A DNA stretch of 64,000 nucleotides from Pseudomonadota bacterium. GTDB taxonomy: Bacteria; Pseudomonadota; Gammaproteobacteria; Steroidobacterales; JBCBZW01. The notes below the pieces were generated by a model. The model saw only the letters and a list, made by a program, of their open reading frames with translations, was not told the origin of the DNA and did not search any database. This document shows, piece after piece, positions 42,660 to 51,427 of the stretch; position 1 is the first letter of the stretch; each line of letters opens with the position of its first letter. The translations under genes and the position numbers were made by a program. The stretch covers positions 62,001 through 126,000 of the forward strand of contig JBCBZW010000001.1 of the NCBI GenBank assembly GCA_039815145.1, in the 5' to 3' direction.

Positions 42660-43504
42660 TGGCGATCTACGCGATCGGTGATGTGCAGGGCTGCGCGGAC
42701 GCCCTCGCGCGCCTCCTCGACCAGCTGCGCTTCGATCCCGCTGACGATCAGCTTTGGTTCTGCGGCGATCTGGTCAACCGCGGCCCCGAGTCACTGAAGA
42801 CCCTGCGCCTCGTGCGATCCCTCGGCGCTGCTGCCATCACCGTGCTCGGCAACCATGACCTGCACCTGCTCGCCGTCGCCGCCGGCGTACGCCCCTCTCG
42901 TCCCCACAAGGGCGACACGCTGGACCCCATCCTCGAAGCGGCAGACGGCGCCGAACTGCTCACCTGGCTGGCGCAGCAGCCGCTCGCCCACTACGACCCC
43001 GAGGTCGGTTGGCTGATGGTGCACGCGGGCCTGCCGCCCCAGTGGACCCGCGATGATGCGCTCACCAACGCAGCGCTGGTGCAGCGCGTTTTGGCCAGCG
43101 CCGATGCCGACGCCTGGTTTTCACGCATGTACGGCAACGACCCCGATCGCTGGCAACCGGATCTCACCGGCGACGAGCGCCTGCGCTTCACAGTGAACTG
43201 CCTCACCCGCATGCGCTACTGCACGGCCGAGGGTGAATTGCAGTTCAAGGCAAAAGGCGCGCCGGGCAGCCAACCTGCCGGCCAGTTGCCCTGGTTTGCC
43301 GTGCCGGGCCGGCGTTCGGCGGATACGCCGATCGTCTTCGGCCACTGGTCGACGCTCGGTCGCTACCAGGACCACAACGTACTGGGCCTGGACACGGGTT
43401 GCGTGTGGGGCGGCTGCCTGACGGCAGCGCGACTGGCCCCGCATCCGGTAGACTTCACCGAGGTCGCCTGCCCTGGCGGCCTACCCGTCGACGAGCACGC
43501 ATAG
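42659..43504 (+). CDS. apaH: symmetrical diadenosine tetraphosphatase
   Basis: ApaH splits Ap4A to two ADP and also removes Np4 caps from RNA. The 281-residue metallophosphatase shows the full set of metal motifs: AIGDVQGCADAL, FCGDLVNRGPES, VLGNHDLHLLA and MVHAGLPPQW. It starts with GTG overlapping the apaG stop by one base. The kynurenine-pathway genes begin 8 bases after its stop. Confidence 0.97.
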   Translation: MAIYAIGDVQGCADALARLLDQLRFDPADDQLWFCGDLVNRGPESLKTLRLVRSLGAAAITVLGNHDLHLLAVAAGVRPSRPHKGDTLDPILEAADGAELLTWLAQQPLAHYDPEVGWLMVHAGLPPQWTRDDALTNAALVQRVLASADADAWFSRMYGNDPDRWQPDLTGDERLRFTVNCLTRMRYCTAEGELQFKAKGAPGSQPAGQLPWFAVPGRRSADTPIVFGHWSTLGRYQDHNVLGLDTGCVWGGCLTAARLAPHPVDFTEVACPGGLPVDEHA

Positions 43505-43512
43505 GGGGGACG

Positions 43513-44049
43513 ATGGCTAACCCGTCTGAGGGCCGCGCACGCTTGCCCGCGCCGATCAACTTCCTCCAATGGATCGAGGAACACCGCGACGCGCTCAAAC
43601 CCCCGGTATGCAACAAGCGCATCTTTCCGATGGGCGAGTTCATCGTGATGGTCGTCGGCGGCCCGAACAGCCGCAAGGACTACCACGACGATCCCGGCGA
43701 GGAGCTCTTCTATCAAGTGGAGGGCGACATGCTGCTAAAGACCATCCAGCACGGCGAAGTCGTCGACATTGCGATCCGCGAAGGGGAGATGTTCCTGCTG
43801 CCCGCACACGTGCCGCACAGCCCCCAGCGCTTCGCCGATACGGTGGGGTTGGTGGTCGAGCGGCCGCGCCTTGCCGACGAGCAGGATGGGTTTCTCTGGT
43901 ACTGCGAGAACTGTGGCGCGCAGTTGCACAGCGAGTACTTCGCCCTCGAGAACATCGAGACGCAGCTCGCACCGCTGTTCGCCAAGTTCGCCGCCGATGA
44001 GAGCCTGCGCACCTGCCAACGCTGCGGCACAGTGCAAGACCCTTCATGA
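43513..44049 (+). CDS. nbaC: 3-hydroxyanthranilate 3,4-dioxygenase
   Basis: This cupin enzyme opens the ring of 3-hydroxyanthranilate to ACMS, the last oxidative step of the kynurenine pathway. The 178-residue length fits the bacterial type. Iron ligands are the His and Glu of [13 protein letters not shown] and the His of [10 protein letters not shown]; the C-terminal rubredoxin-like pairs C-E-N-C and C-Q-R-C bind a second iron in bacterial members. The ATG at 43513 follows a GGGGGG-type ribosome site. It is 8 bases behind apaH. Confidence 0.95.
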   Translation: MANPSEGRARLPAPINFLQWIEEHRDALKPPVCNKRIFPMGEFIVMVVGGPNSRKDYHDDPGEELFYQVEGDMLLKTIQHGEVVDIAIREGEMFLLPAHVPHSPQRFADTVGLVVERPRLADEQDGFLWYCENCGAQLHSEYFALENIETQLAPLFAKFAADESLRTCQRCGTVQDPS

Positions 44050-44083
44050 GCCCTTCGACGCAGTCGACACCGCCCCCGACCCC

Positions 44084-45136
44084 ATGCTGAAGATCGACTG
44101 CCACACGCATATCCTGCCGAGCAAGTGGCCGGACCTCGCCAAGCGCTACGGCTACGGCGGCTTCGTACGCCTGGAACACCACGGGCCTGGCTGCGCGCGC
44201 ATGATGGTCGACGACAAGCTGTTCCGGGAGATCGAGTCCAACTGCTGGGATCCGCATACTCGGCTCCACGACTGCAATCGCGACGGCGTACACGTCCAGG
44301 TGCTCTCCACCGTACCCGTGATGTTCAGCTACTGGGCGCGCGCCGAGGACACGCTGGATCTCTCGCGCTTCCTCAACGATCACATCGCGAGCGTCGTCGC
44401 CCAGCGACCCGACCGCTTCATCGGCCTCGGCACGGTGCCCATGCAGGCCGAGGCCCTCGCCGTGCGCGAGCTCGAGCGTTGCGTCAAGGAGCTCGGCCTC
44501 GCCGGCATCGAGATCGGCTCCCACGTGATGGGGTGGAACCTCGACGACGAGCGCTTGTTCCCCATCTTCGAAGCTGCCCAGGAGCTCGACGCCGCCATCT
44601 TCGTGCATCCCTGGGAGATGCTCGGCCGCGAACGGATGGGGCGCTACTGGCTGCCGTGGCTGGTGGGCATGCCGGCGGAGACGTCCCTGTCGATTTGCTC
44701 GATGATCTTCGGCGGCGTCTTCGAACGCCTGCCTAAGCTAAAGGTCTTGTTCGCTCATGGTGGCGGCGCCTTCCCGGCGACGATCGGCCGCATCGAACAC
44801 GGCTTCAACGTGCGGCCGGACCTGGTGGCCGTGAACAACCAGATCAACCCACGCGAGTACCTTGGGCGCTTCTTCGTCGACTCCCTGGTGATCGACCCGA
44901 ACATGCTGGACTACATGATCCGCTTGATGGGGGCGCAGTGCATCGCTGTTGGCAGCGACTATCCTTTCCCCCTGGGCGAACACCCGCCCGGGGCGATCGT
45001 CGAGCGCATGTCCCTCGACGCCGACACGCGCGCCCAGCTATACCACCGCACGGCCCTCGAGTGGCTGGGACTGGATGCAGCGCGCTTCGGCGGCGTGGAG
45101 GCACCCGCCCCGGCAGCGTCCCAGGGCGAGGCGTAG
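44084..45136 (+). CDS. nbaD: 2-amino-3-carboxymuconate-6-semialdehyde decarboxylase
   Basis: ACMSD decarboxylates ACMS and steers carbon away from quinolinate/NAD towards 2-aminomuconate catabolism. The 350-residue amidohydrolase-2 protein begins [15 protein letters not shown] with the zinc HxH, has [24 protein letters not shown] and the zinc Asp in [12 protein letters not shown] chose the ATG at 44084, the first residue of the family's conserved N-terminus; no clear ribosome site precedes it, so coupling to the dioxygenase upstream (34 bases) is likely. Confidence 0.95.
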   Translation: MLKIDCHTHILPSKWPDLAKRYGYGGFVRLEHHGPGCARMMVDDKLFREIESNCWDPHTRLHDCNRDGVHVQVLSTVPVMFSYWARAEDTLDLSRFLNDHIASVVAQRPDRFIGLGTVPMQAEALAVRELERCVKELGLAGIEIGSHVMGWNLDDERLFPIFEAAQELDAAIFVHPWEMLGRERMGRYWLPWLVGMPAETSLSICSMIFGGVFERLPKLKVLFAHGGGAFPATIGRIEHGFNVRPDLVAVNNQINPREYLGRFFVDSLVIDPNMLDYMIRLMGAQCIAVGSDYPFPLGEHPPGAIVERMSLDADTRAQLYHRTALEWLGLDAARFGGVEAPAPAASQGEA

Positions 45137-45141
45137 GCGCG

Positions 45142-45993
45142 ATGCACGGCGTGGTGATCTGCGAGATCTGTCTGGAGGGCAACCGCTACCTGGCACGCCT
45201 CGACCAACCTGCCCGCCTGCACATCCCCCTGCAGTTCGACCACGCCGGCGATGAACCGGCGCCAGCGCTGCAACCTAATCACTTCGCCGCACCGCGCGCC
45301 CGGGCTCGAGCCCTGACCGGCGACGGCTTCACCGGCGACACCCGGGAGGGTGGCAGCTGCAACGCTCTCACGCTGGAACTCACCCCTCATTGCAACGGCA
45401 CCCACACGGAGGGCGTCGGCCATCTGACCAAGGCGCGCAAGAGCGTCGACGAACTGCTCGTCGAGACGCTGATCCCGGCAGCCGTGATCAGCGTCGCCCC
45501 GCGCCCTCCCGCGGAGTCGGACGAGAGGGCTCGCCATGCCCTGCGCAGCGACGATCGACTGGTCACCGCCGACGCCCTCGCCAAGGCCCTCGCCGGCGTC
45601 CCTCACCTGCCAGGGTTGATCGTGCGCACCTGGCCCAACGATCCGGATAAGCGTCACCGCACCTACGAGGGGGCCTCACCTGCTCCCTTCTTCACCCTGG
45701 ATGCGGCAGCCTTCGCACGCGACCGCGGTGTGCGCCATCTCCTGGTGGACACCCCGTCCCTCGATCGGGCCCACGACGAGGGCCACCTCGGTGCCCACCG
45801 CGCGTTCTGGGGCATGCAGGAGGGCGGCGACACACCGGACCCTGGCCGCGAACACTGCACGATCACCGAGATGATCTACGCCGACGACAGCGTCGCTGAC
45901 GGCCTTTACCTATTGAATCTGCAAGTCGCTCCCTTCGATTGCGACGCGAGCCCCGCACGGGTGTTCGTCTACCCCCTGGAGGTGGCCAGATGA
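45142..45993 (+). CDS. cyclase-family metal hydrolase, probable kynurenine formamidase
   Basis: Kynurenine formamidase hydrolyses N-formylkynurenine to kynurenine; context strongly suggests that role. At 283 residues it is much longer than typical KynB (about 210). The cyclase metal motif, normally H-x-G-T-H-x-D-x3-H, reads C84-N-G-T-H88-T-E90-G-V-G-H94, with H83 one residue early and Glu for Asp, so it belongs to a divergent branch. RHLLVDTPSLDRAHDEG is the usual second metal/substrate block. Another cyclase reaction cannot be excluded. It lies 5 bases after the decarboxylase gene and overlaps kynU by ATGA. Confidence 0.75.
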   Translation: MHGVVICEICLEGNRYLARLDQPARLHIPLQFDHAGDEPAPALQPNHFAAPRARARALTGDGFTGDTREGGSCNALTLELTPHCNGTHTEGVGHLTKARKSVDELLVETLIPAAVISVAPRPPAESDERARHALRSDDRLVTADALAKALAGVPHLPGLIVRTWPNDPDKRHRTYEGASPAPFFTLDAAAFARDRGVRHLLVDTPSLDRAHDEGHLGAHRAFWGMQEGGDTPDPGREHCTITEMIYADDSVADGLYLLNLQVAPFDCDASPARVFVYPLEVAR

Positions 45994-47300
45994 GCGAGAC
46001 CTCACGCCATGACGGGGCGGGTGAGTTCACTGACGTCGCGTTGGACCAGGCCTTCGCCCAACGCCTCGATCAGGAGGACGAACTCGCCAGCTTCCGCGAT
46101 CGATTCCACTTTCCACGCAACGGGGAGGAACCCGTCCTCTACCTGTGCGGCAACTCCCTGGGGCTACAACCGCGCACCACCCGCAGCTACGTGGAAGAGT
46201 TGCTGACGAGCTGGGCGGAACGCGGCGTGGAAGGCCACTTCGAGGGTGAACGCCCCTTCGCGCCGTATCACGAGTTCGCGCGGGACGGCCTGGCACGCCT
46301 GGTCGGGGCCGAGCCCATCGAAGTGGTGGCGATGAACTCGCTCACCGTCAACCTGCATCTCATGCTCGCGAGCTTCTATCAACCGCAGGGACGCCGGCGG
46401 CGCATGGTCATCGAACGGGGCGCCTTCCCGTCCGATCGTTACGCCTTGCTTTCCCACCTGCAGGTGCGCGGCATGGACCCCGAGCAGGATCTCGTGGAGC
46501 TCGCGCCGCGCGAGGGCGAGCAGTGCCTGCGCACGGAAGACATCTGTGCCGAACTCGAGTCCCTCGGCGATAGCCTGGCCACCGTGATGCTGCCCGGCGT
46601 GCAGTACTACACGGGCGAGGTGTACGACATGGCGAGCATCGCCGAGACGGCCCATCGCTGCGGCGCCACCGTCGGCTTCGATCTCGCCCACGCCATCGGC
46701 AACATCCCGTTGGCGCTGCACGACTGGCAGGCTGACTACGCCGTTTGGTGCAGCTACAAGTACCTGAACTCAGGGCCAGGTGCCGTCGCCGGCGCGTTCG
46801 TCCATGAACGACACGCCCACACCGCCCTGCCCCGCTTCGCGGGCTGGTGGGGCCATGACGCCAGCAACCGCTTCAAGATGGGGCCCGAGTTCAGCGCCAC
46901 GCCCGGCGCTGACGGCTGGCAGCTGAGTAACCCACCGGTCCTGGCCCTGGCCCCCGTGCTCGCGTCCCTCGAGGTCTTTGACGCGGCTGGCATGACGCGA
47001 CTTCGCGAGAAGGCCCTGCGTCAGTGGTCGCTGATGTACGCCCTCCTGCGCAACCGTCTGGGCGAGCTGGTCGAAATCATCACGCCCGAGCAAGCGCAGC
47101 GCCATGGCTGCCAGCTGAGCCTGCGCCTGCGCGGGGACACGGCGCACCGACGCGATGTGTTCGCCCGCCTCGCCGCCGCCCACGTGGTGTGCGACTGGCG
47201 CGAGCCCGACGTCATCCGCGTGGCGGCCGCGCCCCTCTACAACCGCTATGAAGACGTGTGGCGCTTCGTCGAGGTGCTCCACGAGTTATTGCAGGATTGA
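45990..47300 (+). CDS. kynU: kynureninase
   Basis: KynU splits kynurenine or 3-hydroxykynurenine to (3-hydroxy)anthranilate and alanine. The 436-residue PLP enzyme has VLYLCGNSLGLQPRT, GFDLAHAIGNIPLALHDW with the PLP-binding Asp, and K257 in WCSYKYLNSGPG. The WWGHD block (FAGWWGHDASNRFKM) shapes the substrate site. The ATG at 45990 overlaps the previous stop. Together with the neighbouring monooxygenase it should supply 3-hydroxyanthranilate. Confidence 0.97.
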   Translation: MSETSRHDGAGEFTDVALDQAFAQRLDQEDELASFRDRFHFPRNGEEPVLYLCGNSLGLQPRTTRSYVEELLTSWAERGVEGHFEGERPFAPYHEFARDGLARLVGAEPIEVVAMNSLTVNLHLMLASFYQPQGRRRRMVIERGAFPSDRYALLSHLQVRGMDPEQDLVELAPREGEQCLRTEDICAELESLGDSLATVMLPGVQYYTGEVYDMASIAETAHRCGATVGFDLAHAIGNIPLALHDWQADYAVWCSYKYLNSGPGAVAGAFVHERHAHTALPRFAGWWGHDASNRFKMGPEFSATPGADGWQLSNPPVLALAPVLASLEVFDAAGMTRLREKALRQWSLMYALLRNRLGELVEIITPEQAQRHGCQLSLRLRGDTAHRRDVFARLAAAHVVCDWREPDVIRVAAAPLYNRYEDVWRFVEVLHELLQD

Positions 47301-47316
47301 GCGAGACACCAGAACC

Positions 47317-48732
47317 ATGACGCCTTCGACGACCAACACACCCGCGGTGAGCATCCTTGGGGCTGGCCTCGGGGGCGCCCTGATGGCCGTGCTCCTCGCC
47401 CGCCGCGGCTTCGAAGTAGACGTCTACGAACGGCGTCCAGACCTGCGCCGAACGGAGCTCTCGGCGGGCCGCTCGATCAACCTCGCCCTCGCCAACCGCG
47501 GCCTTGCGGCCCTGGAGCGCGCCGGGCTCTCCACCGCCGTGCGCCGTCTGCTCACCACCATGCGCGGGCGCATGCTCCATGCCCTCGACGGGGGCCAAGC
47601 GCTGCAGCCCTACGGCCAGCGTGAGGATGAGGTGATCTACTCGGTTTCCCGCCCTGGCCTCAACCACCTGCTCCTCGATGCGGCCGAGCTGTACCCGGGG
47701 GTGCGCCTGCACTTCGAACACTCAGGGACAGCCATCGACTTCGAGCAGCAAACGCTGCACATCCAGAACCTGCGCAGCGGCAACACCAAATGCATGCAAG
47801 GCGGTCCGATCATCTGTGCCGACGGCGCCAGCTCGCGCCTGCGGCGTGCGTTCGTGGAGCAGACGGGCGCTGAGGCCACCGAGGACTTCCTCCCCCACGA
47901 CTACAAGGAACTTACGATTCCTGCGGCGCCTGGTGGTGGCTACCGCTTCGATCCCGCGGCCCTGCATATCTGGCCCCGCGGCGGCTTTATGCTGATCGCC
48001 TTACCGAACAAGGACGGTAGCTTCACCGCCACCCTGTTCGCCCCGCGCGAAGGCGAGGCCGGCTTCGACACCTTGCACGACGGCGTAGCCGTGCAGGCCT
48101 ACTTCGAGGAGCACTTCGCCAACGTCGTGCCTCACCTCCCGGACCTCGCGGAGCAATTCGAGGACAACCCCCAGGGGCGCATGGTCACCGTGCACTGCGC
48201 CCCCTGGCGTCACCACGATTTCACCGTGCTCCTCGGCGACGCCTCCCATGCCATCGTGCCCTTCCACGGCCAGGGGATGAACGCTGCCTTCGAGGACTGC
48301 GACACCCTGGACACGATCCTCGCCCAGGAGATCGACGGATGTGGGGGAGCGTGTGCCGATGTGGATTGGAGCAAGGTCTTCGCCCGCTTCGAGAGCGAAC
48401 GCAAGCCCAACGCCGATGCGATCGCCCAGATGGCCGTGGAGAATTACGTGGAGATGCGCGATTCCGTGCGCGACCCACTCTTCCATCGGCGTAAGGAGGT
48501 GGCCTTCGAGCTGGAGCGACGCTTCCCCGATGTGTTCATCCCGCGCTACTCGATGGTGATGTTCCACCGCCTGCCCTACGCGCACGCCCTCGAACGGGGC
48601 CGCCTGCAGCAGGAGATTCTGGAGCGCCTCATGCCGACGGTGCAGAGCACGGTGGACTGGAGCCTGGCCGAGCAGCTTGTGGTCGATCACCTGCGCCCAT
48701 TGGTACGTTCGCTCGCCGGCGAGCGCGCCTGA
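47317..48732 (+). CDS. kmo: kynurenine 3-monooxygenase
   Basis: KMO hydroxylates kynurenine at C3 with FAD and NADPH. The 471-residue flavoprotein has the dinucleotide fold ILGAGLGGALMAVLLARRG, the SINLALANRG block and the second FAD motif LLGDASHAIVPFHGQGMNAAFED. A hydrophobic C-terminal tail, membrane anchor of the mitochondrial enzyme, is absent. It lies 16 bases after kynU and is the last gene of the run; the next gene is convergent with a 3-base gap. Confidence 0.96.
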   Translation: MTPSTTNTPAVSILGAGLGGALMAVLLARRGFEVDVYERRPDLRRTELSAGRSINLALANRGLAALERAGLSTAVRRLLTTMRGRMLHALDGGQALQPYGQREDEVIYSVSRPGLNHLLLDAAELYPGVRLHFEHSGTAIDFEQQTLHIQNLRSGNTKCMQGGPIICADGASSRLRRAFVEQTGAEATEDFLPHDYKELTIPAAPGGGYRFDPAALHIWPRGGFMLIALPNKDGSFTATLFAPREGEAGFDTLHDGVAVQAYFEEHFANVVPHLPDLAEQFEDNPQGRMVTVHCAPWRHHDFTVLLGDASHAIVPFHGQGMNAAFEDCDTLDTILAQEIDGCGGACADVDWSKVFARFESERKPNADAIAQMAVENYVEMRDSVRDPLFHRRKEVAFELERRFPDVFIPRYSMVMFHRLPYAHALERGRLQQEILERLMPTVQSTVDWSLAEQLVVDHLRPLVRSLAGERA

Positions 48733-48735
48733 GGG

Positions 48736-49917
48736 TCAGCGCTCCCCGGCAGCCCCGGCGAGCGCCGTGCGAAGCCAACCGGCGTACCATGCGTCAAAGG
48801 CGTGCACGCACTCCTCGCTCGCGTGGTAGGGGCCCGGCGCGTAGCCGCGAGCACGCACACCGTCCTGGTTGCGCTCGCAGAGTTGCCAGTCTTGCCGGTT
48901 GGTCAGATCCCAAAACTGCACGGCGTCTTCGATCGCCTCACGATCGCGTAAGGCTTCCGGCAACACCAACCAGTCGCAGCTCACGCGGGTCCGGTCCGGT
49001 GCTGTCGGGGTGAGCACGTGGAGCAGCACGTAGTCGGGGTGCAGACTCAGCAGGAGATTGGGGTAGATGACGTAGTAGTGCACGAGGTGCTGATCGGATG
49101 GGGGCACCGACGCGATCCTCGGCAGGCGAGCACGCCCCGTCATCGACATGGTGCCGACACTGTCGCGCAAGGCCATGGGGCCGCCGTTGAAGGATGCACC
49201 GAAGTGGGTCGCCCCTGGCGCCGTCTTGTCACCGCCTCCTACGTAATCGCTGATCCGGGCAAGCTGCGGGTGCGACCCCGGACAGTGGTAGCACTCGCTG
49301 TAGTTCTCGCACAGGAGCTTCCAATTGGCCCGCACCTCGTACACCTCACGGTGCGCCAAGCGCAGGCTCGGCAGCGCGTAGGCCGAGAGATCGGGGAGGT
49401 CCTGCCATTGGGTCTGGAGGGCGGGGGCATCGGCGTCCAGATTGACCAGCACGTAGCCCTGCCACTCGGTCACCCCCACCGGCGCCAAGCGACGCAACGG
49501 CACCTCAGCCTGGCGAGGCACGTGGGTGAGCTCACCATCGAGCGAGTAGCACCAGGCGTGGTAGGGGCAGCGAATTTGCTCGAGCTCGCCCTCAGGTGCA
49601 TCGACCAGCCGTGAGCCGCGATGGAGGCATACGTTGTAGTGCGCGTGAAGCCGACCGTCGCTCGCCCGTGTCAGCAGCAACGGCTGGCCGAGGAGTTCAA
49701 CGCGACGAAAGCGCCCAGGTGCGGCAAGGTCCTCGACGCGTGCGACGGGGTGCCAGGCGAGCTCGAACAGCGCGGTGCGCTCGAGGCCGAGGATCTGCGG
49801 ATGGTGGAAGCAGGCGCCGGGAAGGGTGTGGGCCCGCTCGAAGCCCTCGCAGGTGTCCCCGAGGGCTTGATAGAAGCGGCTGCCGGGGGTGAGACCGGCA
49901 GCCGCAGGCGAGGTCAT
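48736..49917 (-). CDS. Rieske non-heme iron oxygenase alpha subunit, quaternary-ammonium type
   Basis: The 393-residue protein has a Rieske domain with C97-x-H99 (NVCLHRGSRL) and C117-x2-H120 (CPYHAW), then a catalytic domain with ENYSECYHCPGSHP, giving iron ligands H211 and H216 and a bridging E208. A Glu at this bridging position is typical of choline, carnitine and glycine-betaine monooxygenases; naphthalene-type enzymes have Asp. N-demethylation or hydroxylation of a quaternary amine is the likely chemistry, substrate unknown. No reductase gene is adjacent. Its ATG overlaps the stop of the PEP-CTERM gene upstream, so the two are co-translated. Confidence 0.85.
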   Translation of the reverse strand: MTSPAAAGLTPGSRFYQALGDTCEGFERAHTLPGACFHHPQILGLERTALFELAWHPVARVEDLAAPGRFRRVELLGQPLLLTRASDGRLHAHYNVCLHRGSRLVDAPEGELEQIRCPYHAWCYSLDGELTHVPRQAEVPLRRLAPVGVTEWQGYVLVNLDADAPALQTQWQDLPDLSAYALPSLRLAHREVYEVRANWKLLCENYSECYHCPGSHPQLARISDYVGGGDKTAPGATHFGASFNGGPMALRDSVGTMSMTGRARLPRIASVPPSDQHLVHYYVIYPNLLLSLHPDYVLLHVLTPTAPDRTRVSCDWLVLPEALRDREAIEDAVQFWDLTNRQDWQLCERNQDGVRARGYAPGPYHASEECVHAFDAWYAGWLRTALAGAAGER

Positions 49918-50501
49918 TTGCGGCGCGAGAACCCGAAGGCCAGACCGCCGAAGGCGAGCAGTGCCAGGACGCTGGGCTCAGCCACGTCCATCATGTCGCC
50001 CACCACGCCCGTGAAGGCGAAGTTCATCTGGCGACCGTCCTGCTCGAGGGTGGTCCCGCTCAGGAAGGCGCTGAAGACGCCGTTCTCGAGGGTGGTGGTG
50101 TTGAACGGCGTGCCGTCGATGTTTTCGTTGTTGAAGAGGATGGTGAAATCCTCGCCATCGAAGCTGCCGGTGAGCGTGCCGCCCAGGAAGCCGTCGCCAT
50201 CGTTGATGTTGAGGCTCATGCCCGAGAGCAGCAACAGGCCGGAGTCCCCGTCCGCGTTCTCCAGGAGGAACAGCTGCTCGTTGGTGAGGCTCACGATGCC
50301 GGAGGCGGCGTCGAAGTCGAACTCGAAGGGCGTGTCGTCCTCGAAGAAGAACGGCATGTCCATGCGGTCCGGCTGGTAGAAGCTGAACAGGTCCTGGTCG
50401 TCGTTGACGATGTTGCCGTCGATCAGGTCTGCGTTAGCTGCACTCGCGGCGAAGGCGAGCAGCGCGGTGGCGAAAACCGCCCGGCGGGTGTTCGTATGCA
50501 T
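49914..50501 (-). CDS. PEP-CTERM-type sorted exoprotein
   Basis: The 195-residue protein has a signal peptide (MHTNTRRAVFATALL..., cut near ASAANA) and a C-terminal sorting tail: AEPSVLALLAFGGLAFGF followed by SRRK, that is the E-P-S motif, a hydrophobic segment and a basic end, the pattern recognised by exosortase/XrtA systems. The mature part is acidic, rich in Asp, Asn, Gly and Phe and has no known domain. A perfect sigma-54 promoter match lies about 90 bases upstream, consistent with RpoN/PrsR control known for PEP-CTERM genes. Exosortase genes are not in this window. Confidence 0.85.
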   Translation of the reverse strand: MHTNTRRAVFATALLAFAASAANADLIDGNIVNDDQDLFSFYQPDRMDMPFFFEDDTPFEFDFDAASGIVSLTNEQLFLLENADGDSGLLLLSGMSLNINDGDGFLGGTLTGSFDGEDFTILFNNENIDGTPFNTTTLENGVFSAFLSGTTLEQDGRQMNFAFTGVVGDMMDVAEPSVLALLAFGGLAFGFSRRK

Positions 50502-51057
50502 CGGTCTAGCTACCTTATCGTGTCCGTACGAATGGCTCGTCGTGGGGCCCGGCATTTTGCGCTGGGCGACGAGCGGTATCCCCATCAGCGGTAGCAAGTG
50601 GCGTGCCATTCCCCGACCCACCTCAAAACTACTGCTGAATCAGCCAGCTACGCCCGGCTCAAAACCGAGTTCTCGCGCTGACCAGCCGCTACCCCCAGCG
50701 ACTGTAAAGTTTGCCGATAGTTTGTGTTGTGACTTAAGGGTGCCACATTACCCCAGCTTATCGGTAGCGTCTGCCGTCGCTGAGCGGCAACGGGTGAGCG
50801 CGCAAGCTGTCACCCAATTGTCTTGGAGCGCCAAAAACTTGACGTAGTAAGTTCGAATTCTCGGTCATATACTGAATGCTCAGGCCGGAACCCCAATGCG
50901 GGCGTGGACTTAATCCCTCCCTTATTCCCCCGGCGCCACGACAGCACAGCATAACCGCAGCGCGTAAATCTCGAGCCACTTCGCCATCAAGGCACCGCAC
51001 GCAATAGGGATCGGGGCGTCGTGTTGTGTCGTGGAGGGGCTCTCTCGGAGTTCTGGA
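50502..51057. other. 556-base intergenic region between PEP-CTERM and RRM genes
   Basis: This is the longest gap in the window. It holds the sigma-54 promoter for the minus-strand gene. On the plus strand TTGACG (50839-50844) and TATACT (50868-50873) look like promoter boxes but are 23 bases apart, so only one is likely used; the RRM transcript would then have a leader of about 180 bases. TGCCG/CGGCA (around 50771-50789) can form a small stem. No convincing small gene is visible. Confidence 0.5.
50593..50608 (-). promoter_or_regulatory. sigma-54 (RpoN) -24/-12 promoter
   Basis: The minus strand reads TGGCACGCCACTTGCT, a perfect fit to the consensus TGGCACR-N4-TTGCW, with GG and GC separated by exactly 10 bases. 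Transcription would start near 50583 and give a leader of about 80 bases before the PEP-CTERM gene. An 11-base palindrome GCTGA-T-TCAGC (50634-50644) lies upstream; its role is unknown. Confidence 0.85.
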
Positions 51058-51342
51058 ATGACCAAGCTTTATGTAGGAAATCTGCCCTGGCGCGCATCAG
51101 ATGAAGATCTGCGCGACCTGTTCGCCAATATCGGCGAGGTGCACTCGGCGGTGGTGATCACCGATCGGGAGACCGGCAGATCACGAGGGTTCGGTTTCGT
51201 GGAAATGGAGTCTGGCGACGCCGCCAACGCCATCTCGGAACTGAACGGCAAGGACTACGGCGGTCGCCCGCTGCGCGTGAACGAAGCGCAGGAGCGTGAG
51301 CGTCGGCCTCGCCCTGGCGGCGGCGGCCCGCCCCGCCACTGA
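51058..51342 (+). CDS. RRM-domain RNA-binding protein
   Basis: The 94-residue protein is one RNA-recognition motif: RNP2 is KLYVGNLPW and RNP1 is RGFGFVEM, followed by a short Arg/Pro/Gly tail. Such glycine/arginine-tailed RRM proteins in bacteria are often cold- or stress-induced RNA chaperones. I chose the ATG at 51058, 7 bases after GGAG. Two hairpins follow the stop. Confidence 0.92.
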   Translation: MTKLYVGNLPWRASDEDLRDLFANIGEVHSAVVITDRETGRSRGFGFVEMESGDAANAISELNGKDYGGRPLRVNEAQERERRPRPGGGGPPRH

Positions 51343-51349
51343 GGCCCGA

Positions 51350-51372
51350 AGCACCGGTCACTGGCCGGTGCT
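51350..51372. terminator. hairpin downstream of the RRM gene
   Basis: AGCACCGG (51350-51357) pairs with CCGGTGCT (51365-51372), 8 bp perfect with a 7-base loop, 7 bases after the RRM stop. No T-run follows. It lies between convergent genes. Confidence 0.6.
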
Positions 51373-51386
51373 GAAGCGCTGAACAG

Positions 51387-51407
51387 GCCGACCTCATCGG
51401 GGTCGGC
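51387..51407. terminator. second hairpin in the convergent gap
   Basis: GCCGACC (51387-51393) pairs with GGTCGGC (51401-51407) around a 7-base loop. It is the tandem partner of the preceding hairpin and may serve the minus-strand EAL gene that ends at 51428. Confidence 0.5.
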
Positions 51408-51427
51408 AACGAACGCTCGCGGCCCGC

